A DNA stretch of 64,000 nucleotides, from positions 120,101-184,100 of the forward strand of contig NZ_BEWO01000005.1 in assembly GCF_002723975.1 (NCBI RefSeq), in the 5' to 3' direction. This DNA comes from Gluconobacter japonicus. GTDB taxonomy: Bacteria; Pseudomonadota; Alphaproteobacteria; Acetobacterales; Acetobacteraceae. Shown here in pieces: positions 42,486-51,425 of the stretch. Both the position numbers and the translations under genes were made by a program. Position 1 is the stretch's first letter. Each line of letters begins with the position of its first letter. The notes beneath the pieces were generated by a model, which made no database searches, was not told the DNA's origin, and was given only the letters and a program-made list of their open reading frames with translations.

Positions 42486-43100
42486 ATGACTTCGCCATAC
42501 GGACCTGGACTGCGCCATTCTTATGCCGAGGATATTTATGCCTTTCTCATCGGCTGCTCCCTGATTGTCATGGGCCTGATGTGTCTTCACAAGGCCGGCT
42601 TGGTCACCGGAGGCGTTGCAGGCATTGCACTGCTGCTTTCATACCTTCTCCCTGTGACGCCTGGAAACCTGTTCACACTCATCAATATCCCGTTTCTGCT
42701 GTTTGCAATCCGAGCAATGGGGCCACAGTTCGCCTTCAAAACAACTATTGCGAGTTTTGGTATTACAGTCCTGTCCAGCCTTCTCCCCGCCATCATGACA
42801 CTTTCCTACATTCAACCACTCTTTGCGGCTCTCTTTGGAGGCACCGTCATTGGCATGGGAATTCTGTCTCTGGCTCGACATCAGGCAGGTGTTGGCGGCA
42901 CAGGTGTTATAACGCTCTGGCTTCAGAAAAGCCGCGGCCTCAATGCCGGTCGCGTACAGATCATGATTGATGCTGCCATTCTCGCTGCCTCAGCCTTCTT
43001 CCTGCCATGGGAGAAAGCTGTACTCTCCGCCATCAGTGCATTTGCGATGAGTAGCGTTCTCGTGGTCTTCCACAGACCAGGCCGCTATATCGGCCATTAA
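42486..43100 (+). CDS. YitT/YczE-like DUF161 membrane protein
   Basis: 204-residue membrane protein with about five to six helices. The conserved DUF161 block is seen as ALFGGTVIGMGILSLARHQAGVGGTGVI, preceded by KAGLVTGGVAGIALLLSYLLP. Function of the family is unknown; some members are suspected transporters. The ATG at 42486 (MTSPYGPGLRHSYAED) is chosen because the first helix begins soon after; an ATG at 42378 would add 36 residues. It is not linked to its neighbours by spacing. Confidence 0.8.
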   Translation: MTSPYGPGLRHSYAEDIYAFLIGCSLIVMGLMCLHKAGLVTGGVAGIALLLSYLLPVTPGNLFTLINIPFLLFAIRAMGPQFAFKTTIASFGITVLSSLLPAIMTLSYIQPLFAALFGGTVIGMGILSLARHQAGVGGTGVITLWLQKSRGLNAGRVQIMIDAAILAASAFFLPWEKAVLSAISAFAMSSVLVVFHRPGRYIGH

Positions 43101-43115
43101 AAACAAATTCCGACA

Positions 43116-44552
43116 TCAGGAAACGTGAACAGCACGTTCCTCCAATAGCGACGAGGATAGCGCAACCTGATTTCGTCCGTTGGACTTGGCTTGATAAAGC
43201 GCTGCATCTGCCTGCGCCAACAGGTCACGAAACTTCAAATCCTCTGTGAGCCACTGAAACGCGACACCGATACTAACAGTCATATGAATAAACGTATCCG
43301 AATTCACTGGAATAAGGATTTTCTCAACAGACTGTCGGATCTTTTCAGCCAGACAGATCGCTTCATCAAGCACTCCAACCGAAATGGTAAGCGCAAACTC
43401 CTCGCCTCCGAGACGGCCACAGATCTGCCCTTCGGATAAGATATCCGAGATCGCTTTAGCGACTGCCTCCAGAGTATTGTCTCCAACAAAATGACCGTAT
43501 GTATCATTAATTCTTTTAAACTGATCAATATCAAGCATCAGAATAGAAATCCCTGAAGCAGATTTCTTTTTTTCTCTCTCAATGAAAGACTCACTCTGCT
43601 CCAGATAGGCCTGTCGACTCAAAACTTTTGTCAGACTATCCCAAGTAATGGATTTATTCAGGCGCTCGACTAAAGCACGTTGAGTTGTCATGATTGCAGT
43701 AACAGTCAATGGACCAAGTACCAGGAACGACAATCCCAGGCGGAAGGAAACGATTCCCGCAAGATGCGGATATGCCTGGCCGAAATTCAAAAGCCCGGCC
43801 TCGACTATCCCCATCACAGAGACGTTAAAAATCAGAACAATGAGGCACAACGGTAGAACCGTGTAGCTCAAGGCACACCACAGCAGGGCAGGAACCGGAA
43901 ATGCTATAGCCCCCGGGCCACCCGTAAGAGTTGCAAGAACAACAGATATAGCCAGACTTGCTGCCGGAGCGATATTCACACTGCGAAGATTGAAAATCTG
44001 GTACCAGTGACGGAGGGTCTGTCGGGAAAACCATTCCCGGCCTGAAAAACACACAGGCAACAGGACCAGATGACGATTCAGTTCACTGCTGAACCACAGA
44101 ATAAAGCGGCTCCATGTCGTCGTCCCGGGAAGGGATATTGCAAGAAGTGTTCCGACAGATGCGGAGGCCCCCGCAGCCCCGCTACAGACCAGCAGAAGAG
44201 AGAGAACTGATTTAGGTCCCTCAAGCCCATTCCCGCGTTTTCTGAATACTCTGAACAGAAGATATCCGGCACAAACACCCGCCAGATTAGCGGATGCAAG
44301 CCAGACATTGACCACAAACCGGTCTTTCATGACCCAGCCTGCCAGCAAGTAGCCAATGCAGGCTCCTAACCAGCCAGCCCAACGGTCAAGTTGGCGATAG
44401 GTAATCATCATCCAGAGTAGCAGCGCATTCGCTGGCCATATCTGGGCAAGCTGACCAAAATGTCTGGAGTAAATACCGATTACAGCAGCAGAAAATACAA
44501 TTCCGCCAACAAGGAATGCAGGAGTGTATTTTTCTACGATCCGGGACAACAT
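43116..44552 (-). CDS. membrane diguanylate cyclase (MASE1-like sensor plus GGDEF)
   Basis: 478 residues. The N-terminal half (1-300) has about eight membrane helices in the style of MASE1 sensors (start MLSRIVEKYTPAFLVGG, QIWPANALLLWM). The C-terminal half is a GGDEF domain: DSLTKVLSRQAYLE, MLDIDQFKRINDTYGHFVGD and the active-site loop GRLGGEEFAL, which is intact. The site where an RxxD inhibitory motif would sit reads SEGQ, so product inhibition by c-di-GMP is unlikely. It would make c-di-GMP in response to an unknown signal. Divergent from the MFS gene. Confidence 0.92.
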   Translation of the reverse strand: MLSRIVEKYTPAFLVGGIVFSAAVIGIYSRHFGQLAQIWPANALLLWMMITYRQLDRWAGWLGACIGYLLAGWVMKDRFVVNVWLASANLAGVCAGYLLFRVFRKRGNGLEGPKSVLSLLLVCSGAAGASASVGTLLAISLPGTTTWSRFILWFSSELNRHLVLLPVCFSGREWFSRQTLRHWYQIFNLRSVNIAPAASLAISVVLATLTGGPGAIAFPVPALLWCALSYTVLPLCLIVLIFNVSVMGIVEAGLLNFGQAYPHLAGIVSFRLGLSFLVLGPLTVTAIMTTQRALVERLNKSITWDSLTKVLSRQAYLEQSESFIEREKKKSASGISILMLDIDQFKRINDTYGHFVGDNTLEAVAKAISDILSEGQICGRLGGEEFALTISVGVLDEAICLAEKIRQSVEKILIPVNSDTFIHMTVSIGVAFQWLTEDLKFRDLLAQADAALYQAKSNGRNQVALSSSLLEERAVHVS

Positions 44553-44909
44553 ACGACTTTAAATTGTTCCTGAGATTAAAGAGTAACAGAATGGATCTAC
44601 CTCAATAACCTTTTATAATATCTTAAGATATTAGATCAGAACAAACAACCAATCTTTTGTTTCATAAAACAATTTGCATAAGGTTAACAAAAACAAAATT
44701 AATCGTACTCATCATAATTTCTTTCACACTGTATCTGGAAATTAATTCAAGAACTCTTGCAACACCTTATTGATTTTCTTCTCTCTGGTACAAACAGATC
44801 GAGAAAATGTGAGCCCTCCACGCACTTTTTGCCACCGCAACGTCAAACTCCCTGCGTTTCCTACAGCATCAATCGACTATCTAAACGTAAAAGCAGAGAG
44901 GGGACTGAC
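44553..44909. other. AT-rich divergent promoter region
   Basis: 357 bases between the diguanylate cyclase and MFS starts, clearly richer in A/T than the flanks (long runs such as AACAAAAACAAAATTAAT). No gene or strong hairpin is seen. It should carry both promoters. An open frame in phase with the MFS gene begins at 44757, but its first 50 codons do not look like the family. Confidence 0.5.
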
Positions 44910-46388
44910 TTGCAGAAAAATGTTCAGGACTTCCATTCTTCCATCAATGCCTTCCACAATGGAAAGCCACTGGAAACGAATATCCCTGCGCGCCTGGACC
45001 GGTTACCCTGGTCCCGGTTTCATATGCTCATCGTCATCGCACTGGGGATCACGTGGATCCTTGATGGACTGGAAGTAACCATCATCGGCTCCCTTGGACC
45101 ATCCCTACAAAGAGCAGATACGCTCCACCTTAGCGCCGAAGGCGTTGGTCTTGCCTCTTCTGCCTACGTAACAGGCGCAGTCCTAGGTGCTCTTGTTTTT
45201 GGTTGGATGACAGATCGACTGGGACGCAAACAGATTTTCTTCCTGACACTCGGACTGTATGTCCTTGGTGTAGGTGCATCCGCCTGCGCATGGGGGACGG
45301 TTAGTTTCGCTCTTTCCCGCATGGTGACAGGTCTCGGCATTGGCGGAGAGTACGCCGCAATCAATTCAGCCATTGATGAACTGGTGCCCGCACGTCTGCG
45401 TGGGCGTGTTGATCTCATGGTCAATGGAACATTCTGGGCAGGTGCAGCGCTCGGAGCCTTGGGGTCCATAGCCCTTCTAAACACCACTGTTTTCCCCGTT
45501 GCCATCGCATGGCGGGTCTCCTTTGCCATCGGAGCCATGCTTGGTCTCATCATTCTTTTTCTACGGGCTTTTGTTCCTGAAAGCCCTCGTTGGCTGATGA
45601 CGCATGGCCGCATACAGGAAGCCGAAGCAATTGTTTCCAGAATGGAAGCCCATTCATCAAACCTTGAAAGCAGCAGTGCGCTTCCGAAAGTTCTGATCTA
45701 TCCCGCAGGCGTCTTCATGCCACTGGATATGATCCGGATCATGTTGAAGGATTATCGCGGTAGAACATTTTACGTTCTTGTTTTGATGATTGCACAGGCC
45801 TTTCTCTACAACGCTGTGTTCTTTACCTATGGAATGGTTCTAACCACTTACCTGTCCGTCCCTACAGGGCATGTGGGTTGGTATATTCTTCCCCTGGCTC
45901 TTGGAAACCTCCTCGGACCACTTCTTCTGGCGCGCTGGTTTGATACGATCGGTCGCCGTCGTATGATTGGAACAAGCTACGCGCTTTCGGGGCTGCTCAT
46001 GATGATCGTGGCCTGGGCCATGCACGCCTCAATATTGACTGCGCTAACCCAGACACTGGGCTGGAGCGCTGTTTTCTTTTTTGCATCTGCAGCAGCTTCT
46101 TCTGCCTATCTAACCGCCAGCGAGCTTTTCCCACTTGAAATGCGCGCTTTCGCGATCGCGGTTTTCTATGCACTGGGAACATTATTTGGCGGCGCAGCAG
46201 CCCCCGTGCTTTTCGGATACCTGATTGAAACGGGTCAACTTGATTCCGTTGTTGCAGGATATGTTTTTGCAGCCGTTCTTATGATTTGCGCCAGTATTGT
46301 GGCGTGGATCTTCGGCGTTGATGCCGAGAATAAATCTCTCGAAGAGGTGGCTCCGCCGCTATCGAGTTTTCGATCCCATATGCAATAA
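44910..46388 (+). CDS. MFS transporter, sugar-porter type
   Basis: 492-residue inner-membrane carrier with 12 helices. It has the helix 2-3 loop motif GWMTDRLGRKQIF, the helix 5 block GLGIGGEYAAINSAIDELVP, the PESPRWLMTHGR motif after helix 6 and the matching loop WFDTIGRRRMIG. These mark the sugar-porter / metabolite-H+ symporter groups; substrate unknown. The start is a TTG at 44910 (MQKNVQDFHSS) with GAGAGGGG in front; the next Met at 45024 falls inside helix 1 and is too late. The gene ends four bases from the convergent lipoprotein. Confidence 0.88.
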   Translation: MQKNVQDFHSSINAFHNGKPLETNIPARLDRLPWSRFHMLIVIALGITWILDGLEVTIIGSLGPSLQRADTLHLSAEGVGLASSAYVTGAVLGALVFGWMTDRLGRKQIFFLTLGLYVLGVGASACAWGTVSFALSRMVTGLGIGGEYAAINSAIDELVPARLRGRVDLMVNGTFWAGAALGALGSIALLNTTVFPVAIAWRVSFAIGAMLGLIILFLRAFVPESPRWLMTHGRIQEAEAIVSRMEAHSSNLESSSALPKVLIYPAGVFMPLDMIRIMLKDYRGRTFYVLVLMIAQAFLYNAVFFTYGMVLTTYLSVPTGHVGWYILPLALGNLLGPLLLARWFDTIGRRRMIGTSYALSGLLMMIVAWAMHASILTALTQTLGWSAVFFFASAAASSAYLTASELFPLEMRAFAIAVFYALGTLFGGAAAPVLFGYLIETGQLDSVVAGYVFAAVLMICASIVAWIFGVDAENKSLEEVAPPLSSFRSHMQ

Positions 46389-46392
46389 ACGG

Positions 46393-46656
46393 CTACCATC
46401 CCGGGCCATTCAGAGAAGAAGGGCCGGCCCCAGTGCCCATCCCTGAGCCAGCCCCGAAACCGGAACTCATCGACATGCTCCCATGGACCTTTCCGTCTTT
46501 CTGAAAAGCAGAGGAGAGGTCTGTTCCCGAGCGGTCGCTTTTGACGGGCCTTAAAAGATCCGCCCGAGTATCTCTTCGCTGAGGCTCTGCGCAGCCAGAA
46601 AGTCCCAGTAGGGCAATCAGCATCAGACCAGAAGTGCGCACCGCGATTTCCTTCAT
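46393..46656 (-). CDS. small putative lipoprotein
   Basis: 87 residues. The signal peptide MKEIAVRTSGLMLIALLGLSGC ends in a lipobox, here written LSGC, so the mature protein would begin with a lipidated Cys followed by AEPQRRD. The rest is a charged stretch and a Gly/Ser/Met-rich tail (SMSMSSGFGAGSGMGTGAG). No domain is recognised. An in-frame ATG at 46701 with AAGGA in front is the alternative start, which would give an unusually long leader. Confidence 0.6.
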   Translation of the reverse strand: MKEIAVRTSGLMLIALLGLSGCAEPQRRDTRADLLRPVKSDRSGTDLSSAFQKDGKVHGSMSMSSGFGAGSGMGTGAGPSSLNGPGW

Positions 46657-46729
46657 GCAAAGACAATGATCATCAGCCCCGCAAGTAAGTCTGACGATCA
46701 TTTGTCCTTACCAGAAGGGCTGTGATCTC

Positions 46730-47329
46730 TTAACGGCCCAGACGCTCAGAGAGACGTTTTGCAGCCTTCCGAAACGCTTCATAAAAATCGGCATCTACCG
46801 CAATTTGTCCACCGGAAAACCCGATAAATCCATCAACCATGCCGTTCTGGTACAACCCCTCGGAATGCGCCAGCATTCCATCCGGATCCTCCATACTCCC
46901 CGAAGCGGGGGCCCCATCTTCTTTCCGTGCACGAAGCGGTTCCCCCCAGGCTTCATGCCAGTAAGCTTCGACCTTTTCAGGATAAAGCCGACCATCCACA
47001 GTGTAGCCTTCCATCGGCTTTCCCAGACCGTGCATGTAGCCAATTTCTACCGCAGTCCCAGGGTCCATATCCGCTGAACGACGGAATGGATCTACGCAAA
47101 ACAACCCGCCATCACATTGATCCATCAGTTCGCGATCCGCACGAACGAAAGCCAGAATGGTCTCCCGCCCCGGCGGCATCAGCCTTGCTTCAGCCTGCCC
47201 GTCAAAAGGGGCGATACCTTCAAGGCCTACCTCTGCACAGATGGCTTTAAGACGTTCGAAAAGAGAGAGCGCATCCGGCCGAAACACCAGATCACCGGCC
47301 AGATAAACGGAAGGAAATTTTGCCTGCAT
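46730..47329 (-). CDS. nucleoside 2-deoxyribosyltransferase family protein
   Basis: 199 residues. It starts MQAKFPSVYLAGDLVFRPDA, with the family's N-terminal VYLAGD strand, the active-site-like segment RADRELMDQCDGGLFCVDPFRRSADMDPGTAVEIGYMHGLGKP and a C-terminal helix. The family exchanges bases on deoxyribose or hydrolyses modified nucleotides. The insertion around 115-160 is longer than in the type enzymes. It lies 64 bases downstream of xylB's partner position on the same strand but in no clear pathway with it. Confidence 0.8.
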   Translation of the reverse strand: MQAKFPSVYLAGDLVFRPDALSLFERLKAICAEVGLEGIAPFDGQAEARLMPPGRETILAFVRADRELMDQCDGGLFCVDPFRRSADMDPGTAVEIGYMHGLGKPMEGYTVDGRLYPEKVEAYWHEAWGEPLRARKEDGAPASGSMEDPDGMLAHSEGLYQNGMVDGFIGFSGGQIAVDADFYEAFRKAAKRLSERLGR

Positions 47330-47393
47330 ATGACCGGGATTATCATACCGGCATCACAGGCAAAACATCTTCTTTTCGGCCTGTTTGGTGTAT

Positions 47394-48854
47394 TCAGGCG
47401 TCCTGAATTCCCCGAAGAGCAGGATAGAGACGACGATAGCGGCTATAGGCTTGATCGTAGGCGTTCTGTAATTCCGGGACAGGATCAGTGGCAGAAACCC
47501 GCTCCGGCGGTGTGCACACACTCTCCACACTTTCACCCGTTGCAGCAATTCGGGCCAAACGCGCCGCACCAAACGCACCTCCATGCTCCCCATGTGCAAG
47601 GCTATGCAGCCGCAAACCAAGAACCGAAGCAAGAATAGCAATCCAGAACGGGCTACGAGACCCACCGCCAATTACATCGGCTTCAGTGATTATGGACCCG
47701 GAAGCCGTCAAACCTTCCAGAGCATCACGAAAAGAGAACGCGACCCCTTCAAGCACAGCCTGCGTCAATTCTGCCCGGCTCGTATCATGGGACAATCCAA
47801 CAAATCCGCCCCGGATGGTCCCATCATTATGAGGTGTTCTCTCTCCGGACAGGTAAGGCGCAAAAAGAACAGATGACGGGCGGGCAGGGCGCTCTGGTAA
47901 CTCAGCCAACAGATCGCGTTCCGTCACGCCACACACTTTTGCCCACCAGGCAAGAGACGCAGCAGCAGAAAGTGTCACCCCCATCTGATGCCAGGTTTTC
48001 GGTACGGCATGACAGAAAGCATGAATGGCAGACTGATGCTCTGGCCTGAACTCATTGGTTGTCACCCACACAACGCCTGAGGTTCCCAGAGAAACGAAAG
48101 CATCCTCATTGCGAATAGCGCCAAGGCCTACCGCTCCGGCAGCATTGTCTCCGGCACTTCCCGCAAATACAGGCGCAGACGTCATGCCCCAACGGTGCGT
48201 CAGATCTTCCTTCAGAACACCGGCAGGCTCCGTTCCTTCACAGAGAGTTGGCATATTGGCCAGCGTCAAACCCGTGGCCTTCAAAGCCTCGACCGACCAG
48301 GCACGCTTTCCAACATCCAGCCAGAGCGTCCCCGAGGCATCCGACATGTCTTCGATCATCTCGCCAGTCATCCGGTACCGCAGCCATGCTTTTGGAAGCA
48401 AAACATGACGGATTCTGGCAAAAATTTCGGGCTCATGCCGTGCGACCCAGAGCAGCTTTGGAGCGGTAAAGCCCGGCATGGCAATATTGCCCGTCACTTC
48501 ACGACTGAGCGGGAACCGTTCCTCAAAGAGTGCACATTCCGCTTCTGCACGCGTATCATTCCACAGAATGCACGGGCGTAAGACTTCACCAGATGCGTCA
48601 ACCAGGACCGCGCCATGCTGCTGTCCTGAGAGACCAATGCCACGGATCGCCGCAACCGCTTCAGGATGCTGACCGTGCAGTTTATCAATGGCGCGACAAG
48701 CGGCTTTCCACCAGTCTTCCGGATCCTGCTCGCTCCACCCCGCATGAGGCCGGCTAACCGTCAGGCTCTCCGTATGGGATGCAACTTCATGCTGGTTTTC
48801 ATCCACCAGCAAAGCCTTGATTCCGGATGTCCCGACGTCAATTCCCAGAAACAT
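47394..48854 (-). CDS. xylB: xylulokinase
   Basis: 486-residue FGGY-family kinase that phosphorylates D-xylulose to feed the pentose phosphate pathway. N-terminal ATPase lobe MFLGIDVGTSGIKALLVDE, GIGLSGQQHGAV, ILWNDTRAEAE and MPGFTAPKLLWV, then FAGSAGDNAAGAVGLG, SLGTSGVVWV and VIGGGSRSPFW in the second lobe. This pattern is that of XylB rather than glycerol kinase. ATG at 48854 is chosen; a GTG at 48884 is possible. Acetic acid bacteria use this step for arabitol and xylitol-derived xylulose. Confidence 0.93.
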   Translation of the reverse strand: MFLGIDVGTSGIKALLVDENQHEVASHTESLTVSRPHAGWSEQDPEDWWKAACRAIDKLHGQHPEAVAAIRGIGLSGQQHGAVLVDASGEVLRPCILWNDTRAEAECALFEERFPLSREVTGNIAMPGFTAPKLLWVARHEPEIFARIRHVLLPKAWLRYRMTGEMIEDMSDASGTLWLDVGKRAWSVEALKATGLTLANMPTLCEGTEPAGVLKEDLTHRWGMTSAPVFAGSAGDNAAGAVGLGAIRNEDAFVSLGTSGVVWVTTNEFRPEHQSAIHAFCHAVPKTWHQMGVTLSAAASLAWWAKVCGVTERDLLAELPERPARPSSVLFAPYLSGERTPHNDGTIRGGFVGLSHDTSRAELTQAVLEGVAFSFRDALEGLTASGSIITEADVIGGGSRSPFWIAILASVLGLRLHSLAHGEHGGAFGAARLARIAATGESVESVCTPPERVSATDPVPELQNAYDQAYSRYRRLYPALRGIQDA

Positions 48855-48965
48855 GCACTTGTCCAAACTCAGATTCAAAAACACGCCTTTAGGGCATACT
48901 TCCGGCTGCTACTCACCGCAATTTTAAGTGACTGTCCCAATCTTCCGGATGCCACAGAAAAGCCA

Positions 48966-49847
48966 TCACGAGGCTGACTGCACTCTGGAAGGGGCGTGCG
49001 AGGATAGCCGGTCTTCCACAAAGTGAGAGAGCGTCTCCAGAAGGGCCGCCATATCGCTCTGAACCTGCTGGAAACCACGCGATGGTTGTAAAGTCGCAGG
49101 ATTCAGATACCGCGAGCGGCAGATCTCCAACTGGATGGCATGTATTCCTTCATGGGGACGACCATAATGACTTGTAATGTATCCGCCTGCATAAGGAACA
49201 TTCCGCCGAACCTCATATCCAAGCTGACACAGAGATTGCTGCACAATGTCCGTAAGGTGCGGGGAACAGGATTTTCCATGCATATCTCCGATCACCATGT
49301 CACACGCACGAGCCTGGGGGAGAGGTGGCATTGAATGTGCTTCCAGCAAAATCACGAAACCAAACTGTTGCTTTAGTTCCTTAAGCAATCTGTTCAGGCT
49401 CTCATGGTAAGGGATCCACGCTAGCTGCAACCGCCGATGAATTTCTTCGACAGGAAGGCAATGAGTGTAAATCGGCCGTCCCTGAGAAGCACATCGCGGA
49501 ATAACACCAAATCCCGCCCGGACTTTCGCACTCTGCACAAGACCTTCACTCGGCAGTGCGGGACGGAACATTCCCGGATCCAGTTCCCGACAATCCCGGT
49601 TCACATCACACCAGACACGCGGAAATTCTGTCGTCAGCAGCGTACCGCCCATCTCAGGGGTATAGTTAAACAACCCGTCAACGAACCTGTCTTCTGTCTG
49701 CTGAAGCTCCCGTAAAGACAATCGGGTCATCTGAAGAAAATCGGGAAAATATTTTTCTCCGGAATGGGGAGAGGAAACCACAATCGGAATGGCAGTTTTC
49801 TGAGGTTTTTTAATGATAACAGCAGGATAGGGGGGAAGGGTCGTCAT
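48966..49847 (-). CDS. N-formylglutamate amidohydrolase
   Basis: 293-residue zinc-dependent hydrolase of the FGase family, which releases formate from N-formylglutamate in one route of histidine breakdown. Family blocks: VVSSPHSGEKYFPDF (His ligand), PRVWCDVNRDCRELDP, YHESLNRLL, LLEAHSMPP and LEICRSRYL. No other hut genes are nearby, so the in vivo substrate may differ. It reads away from the second tRNA-Val. Confidence 0.9.
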   Translation of the reverse strand: MTTLPPYPAVIIKKPQKTAIPIVVSSPHSGEKYFPDFLQMTRLSLRELQQTEDRFVDGLFNYTPEMGGTLLTTEFPRVWCDVNRDCRELDPGMFRPALPSEGLVQSAKVRAGFGVIPRCASQGRPIYTHCLPVEEIHRRLQLAWIPYHESLNRLLKELKQQFGFVILLEAHSMPPLPQARACDMVIGDMHGKSCSPHLTDIVQQSLCQLGYEVRRNVPYAGGYITSHYGRPHEGIHAIQLEICRSRYLNPATLQPSRGFQQVQSDMAALLETLSHFVEDRLSSHAPSRVQSAS

Positions 49848-49924
49848 AACCTCGGTGCATTTTTTTCATTTTTGGGGGTTGTCACCCCGAACTGATACAG
49901 CTAAACACCGCCTCACCGGATCGG

Positions 49925-49999
49925 GGGCGCATAGCTCAGCGGTAGAGCACTACCTTGACATGGTAGGGGTCACAGGTTCAATCCCTGTTGCGCCCACCA
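49925..49999 (+). tRNA. tRNA-Val (anticodon GAC)
   Basis: 75 bases with encoded CCA. Acceptor stem GGGCGCA / TGCGCCC; D-arm GCTCAGCGGTAGAGC; anticodon stem CTACC / GGTAG with loop TTGACAT giving anticodon GAC (codons GUC and GUU); T-arm identical to that of the tRNA-Val at 42081. Confidence 0.97.
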
Positions 50000-50100
50000 C
50001 CCGATCCGGTCAGAATTTTCCTAAAAATCTGCAAATCAAAGAACGCTCTAATCAGCGTCTTTTCCAAGCGACTCTGTAGCCCCTTAACAAGCAAAAATAA

Positions 50101-50268
50101 TCATACTTCGCGCTTGGCTCGCTTACAGGCTTCTGAACAATATCTGACCTGATCCCAGTCCTTGGCCCATTTCCGACGCCAGGAAAACGGCCGGACGCAA
50201 ACAGGGCAAATCTTTTTGGGCAAATGAGCCTTAGCAGGCTTACGGTCAATTTTTCCCTTACCGCGCAC
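50101..50268 (-). CDS. DUF2256 zinc-ribbon-like small protein
   Basis: 55 residues. The core reads KKICPVCVRPFSWRRKWAKD then QVRYCSEACKRAKR, the hallmark of DUF2256: two Cys pairs that should bind one zinc, with a basic, Trp-rich middle. GTG start at 50266-50268 behind a purine-rich run; no ATG is available. In many bacteria it sits next to cryptochrome or photolyase genes, but here it lies downstream of the cold-shock gene and its terminator. Function unknown. Confidence 0.85.
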   Translation of the reverse strand: MRGKGKIDRKPAKAHLPKKICPVCVRPFSWRRKWAKDWDQVRYCSEACKRAKREV

Positions 50269-50310
50269 AATTTTTTCAGTTCTTGAGAATATCCACGCGC
50301 AAAGAATACA

Positions 50311-50338
50311 AAAAAGCCGCCCAAACAGGCGGCTTTTT
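50311..50338 (-). terminator. terminator of the cold-shock gene
   Basis: AAAAAGCCGCC and GGCGGCTTTTT form a stem with the six-base loop CAAACA, 23 bases after the csp stop on the minus strand. The A-run and T-run make it able to act in both directions. Confidence 0.9.
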
Positions 50339-50361
50339 CTACAGGCAAGAATGCCCGGACG

Positions 50362-50568
50362 TCATGCGACCTTGAGAGCGACCGCAGACTTCTTGCCGTT
50401 ACGGCCAGCTTCGACCTCGAAGGAAACCTCCTGGCCTTCGTTCAGAGTCCGCAGACCTGCACGTTCAACTTCAGAAATGTGAACAAACACATCCTGAGCG
50501 CCACCTTCTGGCTGAATGAAACCGAAACCCTTGGTCGGGTTGAACCATTTTACGGTGCCTGTTGTCAT
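50362..50568 (-). CDS. cold-shock protein (CspA family)
   Basis: 68-residue single-stranded nucleic-acid binding protein. It begins [20 protein letters not shown] with RNP1 (KGFGFI) and RNP2 (DVFVHISEV). The sequence ends KSAVALKVA, normal length. The ATG at 50568 follows AAGGAGCCTCGTT. The long AT-rich region upstream suggests a long 5' untranslated leader, as in other csp genes, where mRNA structure controls translation at low temperature. Confidence 0.95.
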   Translation of the reverse strand: MTTGTVKWFNPTKGFGFIQPEGGAQDVFVHISEVERAGLRTLNEGQEVSFEVEAGRNGKKSAVALKVA

Positions 50569-50866
50569 AACGAGGCTCCTTATTAGAAAGGCGGTCGCGC
50601 GCAAAACACGCACGCAATCATAACTTTTAAGGGAAAAATTGATGCAACGCGCATCCATGATCCGGATAAAAGCATCCGCCAATGACGATATATATTTAAG
50701 CGAGATACAAATGCAAGAAAAACATAAAATATACTGAAAATAATGTTGTCATTATAAAACGAGAAAGAACCCAAATATTTGAAACGCAATATTTTTATCA
50801 TTCAATTCTCAGACGGATTTTTAGAAAAATAATTTTCATCCGCTTGAATTTTCTTTGAAAAACAAA
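50569..50866 (-). promoter_or_regulatory. csp promoter and long AT-rich 5' leader
   Basis: About 300 bases without a gene. On the minus strand TTGCAT (50716-50711), a 16-base spacer and TATATA (50694-50689) make a good sigma70-type promoter. This would give a leader of roughly 110 bases before the csp ATG, with a small stem CGGAT / ATCCG inside. Long structured leaders are typical of csp genes. The promoter call is by eye. Confidence 0.45.
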
Positions 50867-50901
50867 AAAAGCCGGACCACCTCCACGGTGGACCGGCTTT
50901 T
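50867..50901 (-). terminator. terminator after the acidic small protein
   Basis: AAAAGCCGGACCACC and GGTGGACCGGCTTTT pair over 15 bp with one A-A mismatch and the loop TCCAC. It lies 17 bases after the stop of the 84-residue gene and can act in both directions. Confidence 0.88.
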
Positions 50902-50918
50902 ACAAAACTCAAAGAAAC

Positions 50919-51173
50919 TTACTCGCCGTCGTTGAATTCGTCTTCTTCACCGTCATCATAAAGAACTTCTTCGACAGTGATAGAAAGAGTGTCATTCTCG
51001 CTCAGAAGATCAGCAACCGCGTTGGCTTCATCTTCTTCTTCATAGAGTTCGGCATCACCTGGATCCGAAACCCACTTTTCCGCAGGATTCCAGAACTCAT
51101 CGTCCCCATTCTCCAGCTCGCGGCGGATCAGGTAACCTGCAACTTCGTCACCAGCAATATCTTCATCGGCCAT
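50919..51173 (-). CDS. small highly acidic protein, unknown
   Basis: 84 residues, starting MADEDIAGDEVAGYLIRREL and ending DDGEEDEFNDGE. More than a third of residues are Asp or Glu, and no signal peptide or membrane segment is present. The ribosome site AAGGAGG nine bases upstream is near-perfect and a strong terminator follows, so it is probably well expressed. No family is recognised. A nucleic-acid mimic or a cold-shock-linked factor is conceivable but unsupported. Confidence 0.72.
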   Translation of the reverse strand: MADEDIAGDEVAGYLIRRELENGDDEFWNPAEKWVSDPGDAELYEEEDEANAVADLLSENDTLSITVEEVLYDDGEEDEFNDGE

Positions 51174-51425
51174 GATAATGGTCCTCCTTAGCGAGAGGAG
51201 AGGCTCTTTCATGTGTGGTGTCAATTCCTTTGAAAGCAGAGAATCTAGCCGTACCGCCTCATGAAAGATGAAACATTTTCGACAACAGCGCAGAAAGGCG
51301 CTTTTTCCATCTTTTCATAAACCACTCTGATCAGACTGATAAATTTTTCCCCTTGGAACGGGATTTTTCTACCGCTCACAGTTCAAATAGGGTATATTTG
51401 GTCCAGATTAATGGAGGGCAGTTTA

